Below the pieces are notes generated by a model. That model was not told the DNA's origin. It saw only the letters and a list, made by a program, of their open reading frames with translations, and made no database searches. A DNA stretch of 35,000 bases, from contig SEYY01018451.1 in the NCBI GenBank assembly GCA_009176605.1, positions 32,501 to 67,500 of the forward strand, read 5' to 3'. This DNA comes from Armadillidium nasatum (Eukaryota > Arthropoda > Malacostraca > Isopoda > Armadillidiidae). A program made the translations under genes and the position numbers. Of this stretch, positions 13,545 through 32,293 are shown one piece after another; positions within the stretch are counted from its first letter, which is position 1, and each line of letters begins with the position of its first letter.

Positions 13545-14345
13545 GTACATTCAATATTCTTTCCCTAGTAAACCTTGGTTTATCTCTTCTTGTTCCCGTA
13601 CTAATCGTTGTAGAGTTCCTGCCTTCAAGGATACCGTTTTCTTCAAACTCCAGAAAATCACGCAATTTATGTTTTATCTCGGAATCGTGATAAATCTTTT
13701 CTTCGAAATACAAAAAACTCTTTTTTCCGTAGAAAATGCCATTATCTTTCTTTTTCCTCTTTCTCTCGCACTTCTGGCATTTGGCAAAAATGTCAGCTCT
13801 AACTTTGCTTCTTCCTCTTTCCCTCCTCTAGTATCTTCTGACGGCATAACTGCTGGTTAACCTTCTTCTGAAGCTGAACTCTTCGCTCAAACCTTTGCCT
13901 GAAATTCAACTTTAGACGATTCCGGTACTATTCTCCCTCTTTCAACCTCCTCCAGTTCATTTATGTCTTAAATAATAATTTCTTCTAAAGACGTCACTTC
14001 TGCTCTCTCTGAGCTTATCACTAAGAAGGCGTACGGTCCTTATGGTATCCTAACTGTGATTCTCAAAACTTGTGCTTCCTATCTTACACCCTCCCTTGGT
14101 AAACTATTTCTTCTCTTTCTTTCTACTTCAGTCTTCCCTTTTTACTGGAAACGTGTTCTCATTCAGCCTGTGCCGATGAAGGGAGATCCATCTCAACCCT
14201 CCAACTATCGTCCTATTTCTTTAACTCCGTTTTTTCTAAAGTTTTCGAATCTATCCTTAACAAAAAGATTTGGAAACATCTCAATTCTTCTAATCTTATC
14301 TCTGATCGGCAGTATGCCATTCGTAAGAAACACTATTGGTGTTAA
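13545..14345 (+). pseudogene. LINE A fragment: linker and start of reverse transcriptase
   Basis: The plus-strand frames follow the LINE A ORF in order: KPWFISSC near 13570, [16 protein letters not shown] at 13800-13850, ELITKKAYGP at 14010-14040, then 14056-14345 with ILKTCASYLTPSLGKL, YWKRVLIQPVP and [13 protein letters not shown]. These match the minus-strand copy at 29253-29700 ([41 protein letters not shown]). Frameshifts and stops are present. The match stops near 14345, just after the degraded equivalent of 'RQYGFRK'. Confidence 0.8.
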
Positions 14346-17076
<2,731 letters not shown>

Positions 17077-17079
17077 TAA

Positions 17080-17161
17080 GGTGCTTGGAATACTGCTGGG
17101 GCTACTATGGCATTCTGTACAACAGAATGCCATTTTAACCCCAGTAGGGGTCCCAAGCACC
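17080..17161. other. 82-nt imperfect hairpin, pre-miRNA-like
   Basis: GGTGCTTGG at 17080 pairs with CCAAGCACC ending at 17161; CTGCTGGGG pairs with CCCCAGTAG; ATGGCATTCTGT pairs with ACAGAATGCCAT around a 3-base loop (ACA). About 39-bp arms with a few mismatches. The size suits a pre-miRNA hairpin, although a very small loop and a position between (AT)n tracts also fit a transposon-derived foldback. Confidence 0.7.
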
Positions 17162-17978
<817 letters not shown>

Positions 17979-18012
17979 ACACTCTTAGAATATCATTCTG
18001 ACCTACTTGATA

Positions 18013-18146
<134 letters not shown>

Positions 18147-18193
18147 CTCATAGTTTATAATCTTTTATCAAGATTATTTTTCCTTTTTTCTAG

Positions 18194-18331
18194 TTCAATT
18201 GTTAAGTGATGAATATGCTTTGATGTCACCAGAAACTCTCGAAGCTAATGAATTAATAATGACTAATCGGTACCAAAAAATGAATATGCTGACGCACCCC
18301 GCATCTCCTGAAGCAGCAAAAAAAATAGCTG
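18194..18331 (+). CDS. Host gene exon 3, same unidentified protein
   Basis: Strong acceptor TTCCTTTTTTCTAG (to 18193) and donor GTAAAA (from 18332). Entered in phase 1, the split codon with exon 2 makes GTT (Val) and the exon reads 45 further codons open, leaving phase 1 again. The peptide begins QLLSDEYALMSPETL and ends LTHPASPEAAKKIA: acidic then basic helical segments, continuous in character with exon 2. It follows an intron of about 15.3 kb filled with repeats. Three exons agreeing in phase across this distance is the main evidence that the gene is real. The family is not recognised. Confidence 0.7.
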
Positions 18332-18616
18332 GTAAAATTTTTTCGAAATGTTTTTTTTAAATTTTCGCTATTTTGTTATTGTTTTTGTTTTACTTTTGTA
18401 TTTATTTTTTGTTAGGCTGAATGGCGGAGATTTTGTGTATGCCGAATTACAATACATTGATATCAGCTTATCAAAACTTGAATAATTGATTCGCTTAAAC
18501 TGCATTATTAACTCCATTTGCAGTTGTTTATAGATTCCGTCTTTTAATAAAGTTTATAAGCAAATAATAATGATGGTTTCTCTTTCAGAAAAAATAGCAT
18601 TGCGATGTAATAATTA
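18332..18616. other. Start of host intron 3
   Basis: AT-rich with T runs; no gene. Confidence 0.45.
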
Positions 18617-18722
18617 GGGATGTACCGATAGTATCGGTATCGGCAGTATCGGCCATTTTTGGGGGTATCGGTATCGGTATTGGTTAATATGGCTGATACT
18701 TGGCCGATACTCCGATACTCCT
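18617..18722. mobile_element. TATCGG-rich terminus of a hAT-like DNA transposon
   Basis: TAGGGATGTACCGATAGTAT starts a dense cluster of TATCGG words (about seven) and their complement CCGATA. A TAGGGATGTACCGATA-type start followed by iterated TATCGG words is a known form of hAT element ends. No opposite end was found in the window, so this is a single-end fragment or a very short relic. Confidence 0.5.
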
Positions 18723-18836
18723 TATTTTTTGGGTGAAGAATTATGAGAAACTTTTGGATTAAAAAATAAATCTAGTTTCGATATATAAAAGTTCTAATAA
18801 GGAATTCCTTAAGCTAGCCCATAATTCGTCTTCCTA

Positions 18837-19750
<914 letters not shown>

Positions 19751-20619
19751 TTCAGGGAAATGGAATGTATGAGGGTCAATGTAGTGAGTCCCAGAAGTGT
19801 GACGGGATAGAAAGACTATGAGAAAGAAGTTGTTAGTAAAGGATAGACTAAGAAGAAGCGTACAATTAATAGAGGTTCCTTATCTGATTTATAAATTTGT
19901 TTTCTCTATTTGTACCAATTTGTATTTGGTAAACAATCTCGATTGATGTTAGTGCTCGAAAAAATATCCACCAGCAAAATTTCTGTATTTAAGATTAAGA
20001 TCCAACATATAAAACCTGAAAGTTTAGATTAGATCATCATTAACACATTTTCAATACAACTTTTCCAATATTAGTTCAAATAAGGTCACTATAGTATATA
20101 TTTAATTTATTCTTAACCTTATGAGAGGAATAACCAATTAGTTATTCTGAAGGTTTTATGATGTATTCTTCTCTTCTTCCTTGTTTCTCCTTCGATTTTT
20201 AATCTATAAAGAGTAAGTATTTTATCACATTATCACATGTAGTTTATTTTTCAATATACACATTAGTATTCACACAAGTAACCTTATGATACATTTTATG
20301 TTTCACTATTTACTTTTATTATTTTACCTGGTCTTATAAAAAGAGCTATTTTGTTAGATAGAATGTTCCTTTTTATTTTCAGGCAATTCCGGGTTCTCAC
20401 TAAAGTACTAAAGTCAAATTCAGGTAAGTTGTCACAGTAGGTATTTATCACAATCAGTTTTTTTCTTAAGTTATGTTTTTAGATATTTTTAATGATTAGA
20501 AAGAGCACAAATAAATATTATAACTCCTGAAATATATAAACAACACATAAAATCTGGTATATTTACACTGGGTTTTATAAATGAACATAAAAAAAATAAT
20601 TTATTCTATATATAACAGA
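19751..20619. other. Host intron 3, nothing recognised
   Basis: AT-rich. A splice-like pair at 20383 (TTTTCAG|GC) and 20422 (CAG|GTAAGT) frames 39 bases, but in the incoming phase 1 the reading meets TAA after 9 residues, so I do not call it an exon. Confidence 0.4.
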
Positions 20620-21150
20620 CAATGGTGAGGAGGTGAACTCTTACGAGTTAACTGCTCAGCAATTGTCTTTCACTCCATTACAGCGGCTTCCAAATATAGC
20701 CCCTCATCCACCCCTTCACCCATCACCACTTGGGAGTTGGTGGCCTCCGGTGATGGGGTTGGTGCCACCAAGATACAGCTGCCGGCTTGTCCTGATGCAA
20801 GGTCTATTTTTTTCATTAATTTCTGCAACATTCGCGGTCTGCACTCTAATTTCCACTTTCTTGAACATCACCTCTCTTATTCTTGACCGAAACTCAGGTG
20901 TTTGAGCGTTCTGATAACAAACCCTATTCTGTTTCCTAAAACTGTCTCTATCCTCAATTTTCAGCCAAAGTTGGATGTTGTGCATACGTGCGCAACGAGG
21001 TCGCTTGTTCTCGTGTCTCTAATTTGGAATCTTACGAATTTTCAACCTTATGGCTTAGGCTCTCTTGCCATTCTACGACTAAATTCATTTGTTCAGTTTA
21101 TTTATCTCTTAATTCTACTGACTATCCTAAATTATGATGGTTATGATGGC
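20620..21150 (+). pseudogene. LINE A 5' part: endonuclease domain remnant
   Basis: In one frame 20803-20880 reads FINFCNIRGLHSNFHFLEHH, the first strand-helix of an APE-type endonuclease. After frameshifts 20960-21130 reads VGCCAYVRNEVACSRVSNLE and FSTLWLRLSCHSTTKFICSV, which parallels the endonuclease of the minus copy at 30397-30717 (GGCCSYVRNDVF, LSTLWLKLSCNS). The same frame is open upstream to about 20630, possibly the LINE's N-terminal part. A second overlapping frame (20633-20905) is also open and proline-rich but looks like chance. The element stops near 21150. Confidence 0.75.
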
Positions 21151-22045
21151 GCTGGTTCCATTCGATAGCTGCCTCCTTGGCACTTGTTGGTTTTTTCTCT
21201 AAATTTGTAAAGGTTGTAGTGTCGTGCACATTCCTGCGGAAATCCGGAAGGTGGCCTAACTCTGGGAGGTTAGCCTCGTATCCGACCATCGTCATTGCGC
21301 AGCATCTGTATTTCAGCCTTTGTACATATGAGGTATGATCTTCCATCTTTTGGAACAATTCGAACTTGACTGCATGGTGTAGCCAAATCGTAGTCTGAAA
21401 TAATGTCGATTTGTGTTGGCGGTTCTCTTGAAGGTCTGGTAGGAAGCAAGAGGTTTATGGCATTGATTGAAGTATTTCCGTAGGGACCTGACACAGTTAT
21501 TTTTTCCATGTATTCATCTGCATTTTCAACCATTTTATAAATTGAAGTATCTCCGGTTACTACCTCTAACACAGGAACAATGTTTTCAGGTAGGACCCAA
21601 AAGAACATCTCCTTTATTACTTTTCATTTTTATAAAGTAACTTTTCGAATGAGGGATCTTCACGTAAAAGTCGAACTCTATGGAATGAGTTTCTCACCAG
21701 GCTTCAACTCCATTTGAAATAAATCCTCAGACTTCTCTCTTGTTGATGGAATACGTATCCTGTAATAAATTATCAATTCGCCATATTTGTGCTCAGAAAT
21801 GGGAGATTGTATTCTTAATGTTCGGAGTCTTTGATAAAGCTCGTGAGAAAGGTTTCTAGAACGGTCCCTATCACCAGATAAACTAGATTCTCGACATAAA
21901 CGATTACTTCTAAGTTACAGGTAACCGGTCTTTGAGCATGTCCGTCATCATCAACCTCTACAGGATTCTCAAATATACCAGATCTGGAAATGTCTAATTT
22001 TGCGTTGGAATCTCGTGCTCTATTTCTTGTCGAAGGCATCATTAT
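21120..22045 (-). pseudogene. Decayed protein-coding sequence of unknown origin
   Basis: On the minus strand a protein-like reading can be followed from an ATG near 22045 (MMPSTRNRARDSN) through three or more frameshifts down to about 21270, or to 21122 in the same direction. Blocks seen separately: NLEVIVYVENLVY (about 21890), LRIQSPISEHKYGEL (about 21800), EDLFQMELKPGEKLI (about 21715), FDFYVKIPHSKSYFI (about 21660), and the longest open piece, 21608-21270 (112 codons), with FWVLPENIVPVLEVVTG and DYDLATPCSQVRIVPKDGR. Composition is normal for a soluble, beta-rich protein and unlike the LINEs. It could be a retroposed host gene, a transposon protein or an old endogenous viral gene; I do not recognise it. 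Confidence 0.5.
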
Positions 22046-22590
22046 TATTATATACCCCAAGTAATCGAAAGGTGAGACTGTTTTGTAGTAGTAATAGTAA
22101 AAGAAAGTGGATTAAATGTATGATGTTTATTATATTTACACAAAGCTAAGAAAAATTGAAATTTTCTAAATTTTAATAGTTTATTCCCTTTTCTGTTTAA
22201 TTTGTAATTAATTTTATAAAATATAGCAAGATTAGCTTCCACACGTTCACTGTTTTTGCCTTAGGTACACAATATCATAAGGTAGATTTCGACTCTAGTC
22301 TAAGATTGAAAGTGAGACCTAAGTGTAAAAAGAAAAATGGGCAAATATTTAAAAATTACCACTGTAATGTTTTTAATATTATTGGCATCCTCCTCTTTGG
22401 AAATAAATATAAGCACTATTCAGTGTTTATACGACATATATGATAGCGTAGACCTATGATTTGCTAATTCTGTCGTATGTATATTAAGTCTATTCATAGA
22501 GCAATTATAAAAGTTTTGGAGAGTAGTAGGGTCCACAGACTGACGGGCAGGCAATTGTGCCAAGTAAGGGGAAACCATGGTCTCATGAGG
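22046..22590. other. Intron sequence, nothing recognised
   Basis: AT-rich; no gene or repeat pattern seen. Confidence 0.4.
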
Positions 22591-22599
22591 TGTTTTCAT

Positions 22600-24500
22600 G
22601 AGGGGGAAAAGGGGGCTGAGCCCCTCTTTTCATAGTCTTTCGTGGGGTATTTTAATCCGATTAATCGGATAAACCCCTAATTAATTGTTAATCCCTTAAT
22701 CCCCGCCCTATTTTGACACTTAGCCCTTTAAGCCCTGCCCCTATTCCCTTTATACATGCCGCCAGGCGCGTGCCAAGCTTTATTTGACCCTCATATGCTA
22801 GTGCCAGGGCCTAACTCATGCTCTTTCCTGAGTGCCATTTCTAGCACTTGGCACTCATGCTAGGCCAAGCCCCCTTGGCCTAAGGGGAGGACCAATGCCA
22901 GTTGGCACTAAGGGGAGAGCCAGTTATCACTAAGGGGAGTGCCAGCGATAGCTGGCACTGAGGGTAAGGCATCATCCGTCACTACATCCGGCAACATCCG
23001 TGGACCAATGAAAATGCAGGCACTCTTGGTGATGACTTCATCTGTGCACACCTTATCCTGTTACGTCATGGTACGGGGCTATCTTGAAACTATGACGTCA
23101 TCCGTCCGCCATTTATTCTTTATCACGTGATAATTCTCGATCACGTGGTTTTTATTTCCGTAGATTTTTTTTATCTTGATTTCTGTCCGCCATTTTGTTT
23201 ACGTGTTTATCCGTCATTTTGATCACGTGGTTTCTAATATGGTACATGCGCGCACGCTCATACACACACACACACACCTTACCCTGTGACATGCTAGCAT
23301 TTTCTAACATCTTGCAATTTCTAGTACGTGGCATCCATGCTTACCCTGTGACGTCATGGCACGGGCTATCTTGAGACTATGACGTCATCCGACCGCCATT
23401 TTTTCTTGATCACCTGATTTTTCTTCAGCACGTGTTTATTCTTGATCACGTGGTTTTTATTTCGGTAGATTTTCTTCAACGATTCCGATTGACTGTCAGG
23501 TCCATAGCCGTCGGGGTGGGGTTCTTTTACTAAAACCTGACTTGAAACTTTTTTTATTTAACTTTAGCAAACATCTCTCTATTTTTTCTTTTTATTTATT
23601 TTTAATTTTTATTTATTTGTATTTATTTTTATTTTTTCTATTTTTTTATTTTTTTATTTATTATTTTTCTTTATCTTTTTCTTTTTTCTATTTTTTTTCT
23701 TTTTTCTATTTTTTTTCTTTTTCTTTTTATTTCTTTTCTTTTTCCTTTTTATTTTTAAATAAATTATTTTTTAAAATCTATTTTTATTTTTATTTTTTTT
23801 TTTTATTTTTTATTTTATTTTAAATAAATTATTTTCTATTTTTCTTTTTTCTTTTTACTTTTCTTTTTATTTTATCTTTTTCAGTTTATTTTTATTTATT
23901 TTTTTATTTTTTTTTATTTATTTTTATTTTTGCTTTACCAAATACAATCTTTAATACCTTCTTCTCATATAAACACATAAATACATGCACAAGTACATAC
24001 AATCCCACATAACTACATCGAAGACATCACCAAGCCACACACATTCATGAAATTGTCATGGAAACAAACTCCTTCCGTTATTCTAATCGCAGAACTTTGA
24101 AATTTTTTCTACTTCGTCGCTCATGCACGTAATAAAGTACGTAATACGTATAAGGACTCAGTGATGACCACTCACTCACTCACCCAATCACATTCACATT
24201 TGCTTCGCATACACAGCAATTGTAACCAGCTAAAACCAGTTAGTTTAAAATTTTAACATTACATACACTGATATACTTGACATATCAAAGCAAAATTCAT
24301 GTATATTACTTCTAACAAACATATCACACTCATTTAAAGCTATTAACCCGCCTCTCTAAATATATTTGTCCCGCAAAATATCTCCCTAACGCAAACTGAA
24401 AGACTTTATTTACACTGTTTTCATTATCTCTCACTGCATTCAGACATTTCTACAATACTTATCATAGACACTGTTCTAACATTCTTTTAACATAAAGCAT
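22600..24500 (-). mobile_element. Partial reversed copy of the giant inverted-repeat element
   Basis: Begins with TTTTAATCCGATTAATCGGATAA (compare reverse of 11000-11038) and TTAATCCCCGCCC, then shows the TGGCACT words, TATGACGTCATCCG, CACGTGGTTTTTATTTC and a reduced GC-rich patch (23495). It then goes directly into the reverse complement of 8945-8340: an A/T homopolymer-rich stretch, CACTCACTCACTCACCC (24170) and TAACCAGCTAAAACCAGTTA (24220). So it is the right half of the element, inverted, with an internal deletion around 23530. Confidence 0.78.
23560..23935 (+). repeat. T-rich low-complexity tract, (TTTTA)n/(TTTTC)n-like
   Basis: About 375 bp almost wholly T with periodic A or C. It corresponds to, but is longer than, the A-rich interior stretch at 8705-8940 of the full element. 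The Phe/Tyr-rich open frame here is an artefact. Confidence 0.9.
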
Positions 24501-24585
24501 CTTGAGTTCTACTTCGTTTCTATATCTTGTGTGAGCTTATGTATTGATAGTTTCTAGAACTTTAAGTATCCTGTTGATTTTGTTG

Positions 24586-27622
<3,037 letters not shown>

Positions 27623-27870
27623 TAGAGGTGGACCGGATAGTAATTTTTCACTATCCGCGGATGCGGATGCGGTTGCGGATATTCAATTGCGGATATCCGC
27701 AGATGCGGATGCGGATGCGGATAGTTTAATTTTTTAAGAGTTTTTGCCATAGATTCTTGGAATTTTAAATATAATATCCAGAATCTTTGTTACCAGGGTG
27801 TGGGACAGGGACCCAACTCTTGAACACCCCACCAACCTCTTTCCCCAACCTCCACCCATTTGGAAAAAGG

Positions 27871-28012
<142 letters not shown>

Positions 28013-28081
28013 CCAGAAATTCAATATTACCTTCAAACTTCACTGTTTCACATATTCCATTTGAAGTTAATAATTTGTAGG

Positions 28082-29029
28082 TTATTTTTTAGAAATAAAA
28101 GCTTTTGGGGCTCTTTCAGGTGAAAGTTTGGTTCGCTTTTCGTCGTAAATGAGGCCTGCTCCACTGAAAAGACGCTCACTAGCAACACTAGTTGAAGGAC
28201 ATGCTAAATAAGTCCTTGCCAGCTCAGCAAAAAAAGGGAAACTTTTGCAATTATCTCTCCACCAAACCAGTTGGTCTTTATCTGCCTCCAAACGTGGGAG
28301 TTTTAGATAATTTTGGATAATCTATATTGTATCCTTTGACACTTCTGACTGTGATTCTTCATCTCTGCTGGAAGCTAGAAGATCTTTCATTGATTTAGCA
28401 ATGCTTAAGCTAACAGATTTTGTTTCTTTTGTATCTGAGAGCTTTTGCTTCTTCTTGAAAAAGGCGTTATTTTAGCTGTTTCTATTATCTCATCGCATAA
28501 GCATCCTAATTTGATTTTAAAATTCTCAAAAACAAGTGGTTTAAAAAAATTTTGTTTTGTACCTAGAATCTAAAATGGTTCCAATTGTTTAAGCTAGTAT
28601 CATCATTTTCCAGGTTTTCAAATCTGTCATTCATCTCCTTCATTAATGTTTCAGTCATCCTTAAAACTCCCTTAGACTTAATAACATTTGTTAACACAAC
28701 TTACAATGTTGAAACAAGGGTATCACATCTGACAAACATGATTCAGCTGAACTTATAGTCTTTGTTAATTCTTCAAAAGGCTTAAGGATATTAATACAAT
28801 TATTTAAAATGTCATTTTCGTCAGCTGTTAGAGGCTTTATTTTTGTGCTGCTTGAAGCATAAAGGCAAATGTCCTCATTAATTTCGCTCATCCTCTCAAG
28901 CATATGCAAACTACTATTCCAGCGTGTTTGAATATCTTGCATGACAGAAAGTGGACGAACATTTAATCTTGTTTGTATTTTCTTCAGCTCATTTTGGGCT
29001 ACAACGAGTGTGATTGAAATGCGTAGCAA
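28082..29029 (-). pseudogene. hAT transposase remnant (ZBED/hobo-like)
   Basis: Enzyme that would excise and reinsert the element. On the minus strand 29029-28691 reads QNELKKIQTRLNVRPLSVMQ, DIQTRWNSSLHMLERMSEIN and ILKPFEELTKTIS, the region after the RNase H-like core with its conserved 'TRWNS' motif. 28291-28082 reads LVWWRDNCKSFPFFAELART and CPSTSVASERLFSGAGLIYD, the hAT C-terminal dimerisation domain with its 'ASER.FS.AG' signature. Between them (28300-28690) the frame is degraded. The N-terminal BED zinc finger and the first catalytic Asp region are absent: the element was internally deleted or the 5' part lost, and it cannot make an active enzyme. Confidence 0.9.
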
Positions 29030-29255
29030 TTAACCTACATTTGGTTATTAAATCGGATACACATTTTTGACTCATAATGGAATTTTTAACTACTATCTGA
29101 GTTTGGTGTGCAAAGCAATTTACATTTTTCACTCTTTTATTTTTTTACTATCCGCAAATGCGGATGCGGTTGCGGATATCCAATTGCGGATATTGGAAAA
29201 ATGATGCGGATATCCGCAGTTGCGGATGCGGATGCGGATATCCGGTCCACCTCTA

Positions 29256-29263
29256 AAGGATAG
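29256..29263 (+). repeat. 8-bp target-site duplication of the hAT element, right
   Basis: AAGGATAG, identical to 27615-27622. Confidence 0.93.
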
Positions 29264-30720
29264 ATTCGAAAACTTTAGAAAGATCGGAGGTTAAAGAAAT
29301 AGGACGATAGTTAAAGGATTGAGAGGGGTCCTTCTTCTTCGGCACAGGCTGAATGAGCGCACGTTTCCAGCAAGAAGGGAAGGTCGAAGTAAAATGGTAC
29401 AGACGAAAAAGTTTACCAAGGCAGGGAGCAAGCTCGGAAGCACAAGTTTTGAAAACCGCAGGAGGAATACCATCAGGACCATACGCCTTATTTGTGTTAA
29501 GCTCAGAGAGAGCAGAAATGACATCTTTAGAAGAAATTACAATATTAGGCATAAATGAGTTGGAGGGTGTTGAAGGAGTAGGAATAGCTCCGGAATCGTC
29601 GAAGGTAGAGTTAGAGGCAAAAGTATGAGCCAAGAGTTTAGCTTTAGTAGAAGGTAAAATGGCAGCTGTGCCATCAAAAGAAACTAGAGGAGGGAAATAG
29701 AAAGTAGCAAAGTTAGAGTTGACATTTTTTGCAAAATGCCAGAAAGGGCGAGGGGAAGATTATCCAGAAATATTATTGCATTTGCGGCGGAGAAAAGTTT
29801 TTAGTATCTCGAAGAATAGATTTTGCACGATTCCGGGATGAAATATAAATTGAATGAGCTTCAGGAGTTTGAAGACGACGGTAATCTCTGAAGGCAGCAT
29901 CCCTACGTCGGATATCGCGAGAACAAGTAGAGTTAAACTAAGGTTTGTTAGGTTTAGTAGAAGGGAAACAATATGGAATGTACGCCTCCATGCCAGAGAG
30001 AATCACCTCGGTTATACGCTCAGCACACTCCGAGGGACCCCTCCCACGAAAGCAATAATCATTCCATGGGAAATCAGAGTAGAAATCAGACCAGTTAGTA
30101 GCACCGAAGTGCTACAAAACGTCTCCTCGCCGAAAACGGGGGCCGTTCTTGCGGAAGACTTGAAGAGACCGAACAAGATTACGGAGATAAGAAGGGGATC
30201 AGATGAACTCAGAGGAGGAAAGAGTTTAACAGTATAAGGAGAAGTATAAGAAGTAAGGAAAAGATCAAGTATGTTTGGTTCATCACCGAGACGTTCAGGG
30301 ATACGGGTAGGGAGTTGCACCAACTGCTCAAGGCTGTTCTGGATAGAAAAGTTGTAGGCGAGTTCACCGGCTGGATCATGAGAACTAGAATGAAAGCTAT
30401 TGGCGGTGGTGAACATTGAAATCACCTAAAACGATGATTTCGGAGAAAGGAGAAGAGAGAATGTGCTCTATTTTGGAGTTTAAATAGTCGAAGAATTTTG
30501 GATAGTCCGTAGAATTAGGAGATAAATAAACAGAACAAATAAATTTAGTAGTAGAATTGCAAGAGAGCTTAAGCCATAGAGTAGATAATTCAGGAGACTC
30601 CAAATTAGAGACACGAGATCTAAAAACATCGTTGCGCACATATGAGCAACAACCACCTTTGGCTGAAAATTGAGGATAGAGACAATAGGAGGTAACGTTG
30701 ACTGCCTTTCTTCTCATGAA
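29256..30720 (-). pseudogene. LINE A, minus-strand copy, 5' portion (endonuclease to RT start)
   Basis: Endonuclease first: 30717-30397 open with GGCCSYVRNDVFRSRVSNLE, STKFICSVYLSPNSTDYP-like residues and [11 protein letters not shown] (catalytic GDFN of APE-type nucleases). Then 30425-30012 with [19 protein letters not shown] and [14 protein letters not shown] (the nuclease C-terminal 'SDH' region, here SDP, so the catalytic His is lost). Linker frames at 29950-29640, then 29633-29253 with INTNKAYGPDG-type residues (LSELNTNKAYGPDGIPPAVF), CWKRALIQPVPKKKDPS and [19 protein letters not shown], cut by the hAT element. With 26415-27622 it makes a LINE of about 2.7 kb, 5'-truncated near the nuclease start. 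Confidence 0.87.
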
Positions 30721-31818
<1,098 letters not shown>

Positions 31819-31918
31819 ATTATGTATCTGTCCTTTATACATTATCCTGTATTGTCTGTACTTACCAACCAACCGCGTGTTAAAAGTTAATTTCAATATA
31901 AGTCAATATTCTTTCCAG

Positions 31919-31999
31919 TTCTTTATGTACTGAGAGCATTACCACCTCTCGGAGCTTGTGGTTCACTTGAACTGCCTGAAGTACAGGGGCATATGCCTC
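31919..31999 (+). CDS. Host gene exon 4, same unidentified protein
   Basis: Acceptor ATTCTTTCCAG (to 31918). Entered in phase 1, the split codon is again GTT (Val) and the reading is LYVLRALPPLGACGSLELPE followed by VQGHMP; the other two phases hit stops within 17 codons. The 3' end is less certain: the donor at 32000 (C|GTAAAA) keeps phase 1, but a GTACAG at 31981 is an alternative. A small exon between this one and exon 3 cannot be ruled out. The gene continues beyond the window. Confidence 0.62.
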
Positions 32000-32293
32000 G
32001 TAAAAAAAAAAAATCTTTATATACTTTTAATGTTTTTTTTTGGCTGTTCAGTTTTAAATCTGTGTTATGTTTTAACTTTTATAATTTTAAACATTTTATG
32101 TTATATTTGATGTGTATTTTTCCAAAAAAATTTTGTTATTTTGATCAATTCATTTGTGTTGTTTCCTTTTACTTTAAACTTTTTTTCTCATGATGATGGT
32201 TTTACTAATAATTAAACGAAAACGTCAGATAAGTTTACGTAATTTATGTAAATTTTAATTATATGTTGCATTCATTTTTTTGTCTTTCTGTTT
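32000..32293. other. Host intron after exon 4
   Basis: AT-rich with A and T runs; no gene seen. Confidence 0.4.

Noticed and set aside
20384..20422. Small exon framed by TTTTCAG and GTAAGT
   Set aside because: In the phase left by host exon 3 (phase 1) it meets TAA after 9 residues, and exon 3 joins exon 4 (31919) directly in frame with a protein-like reading.
20633..20905. Open frame of 90 codons as a further host exon
   Set aside because: It would follow in phase 1 but reads as proline/tryptophan-rich noise; the other frame over the same bases continues into a recognisable LINE endonuclease.
23542..23823. Phe/Tyr-rich 93-codon open frame
   Set aside because: Product of a T-rich low-complexity tract shared with the non-coding interior of the giant element.
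28082..29029. Domesticated host ZBED-type gene
   Set aside because: The frame is broken, lies within perfect terminal repeats and a target duplication, and lacks the N-terminal half.
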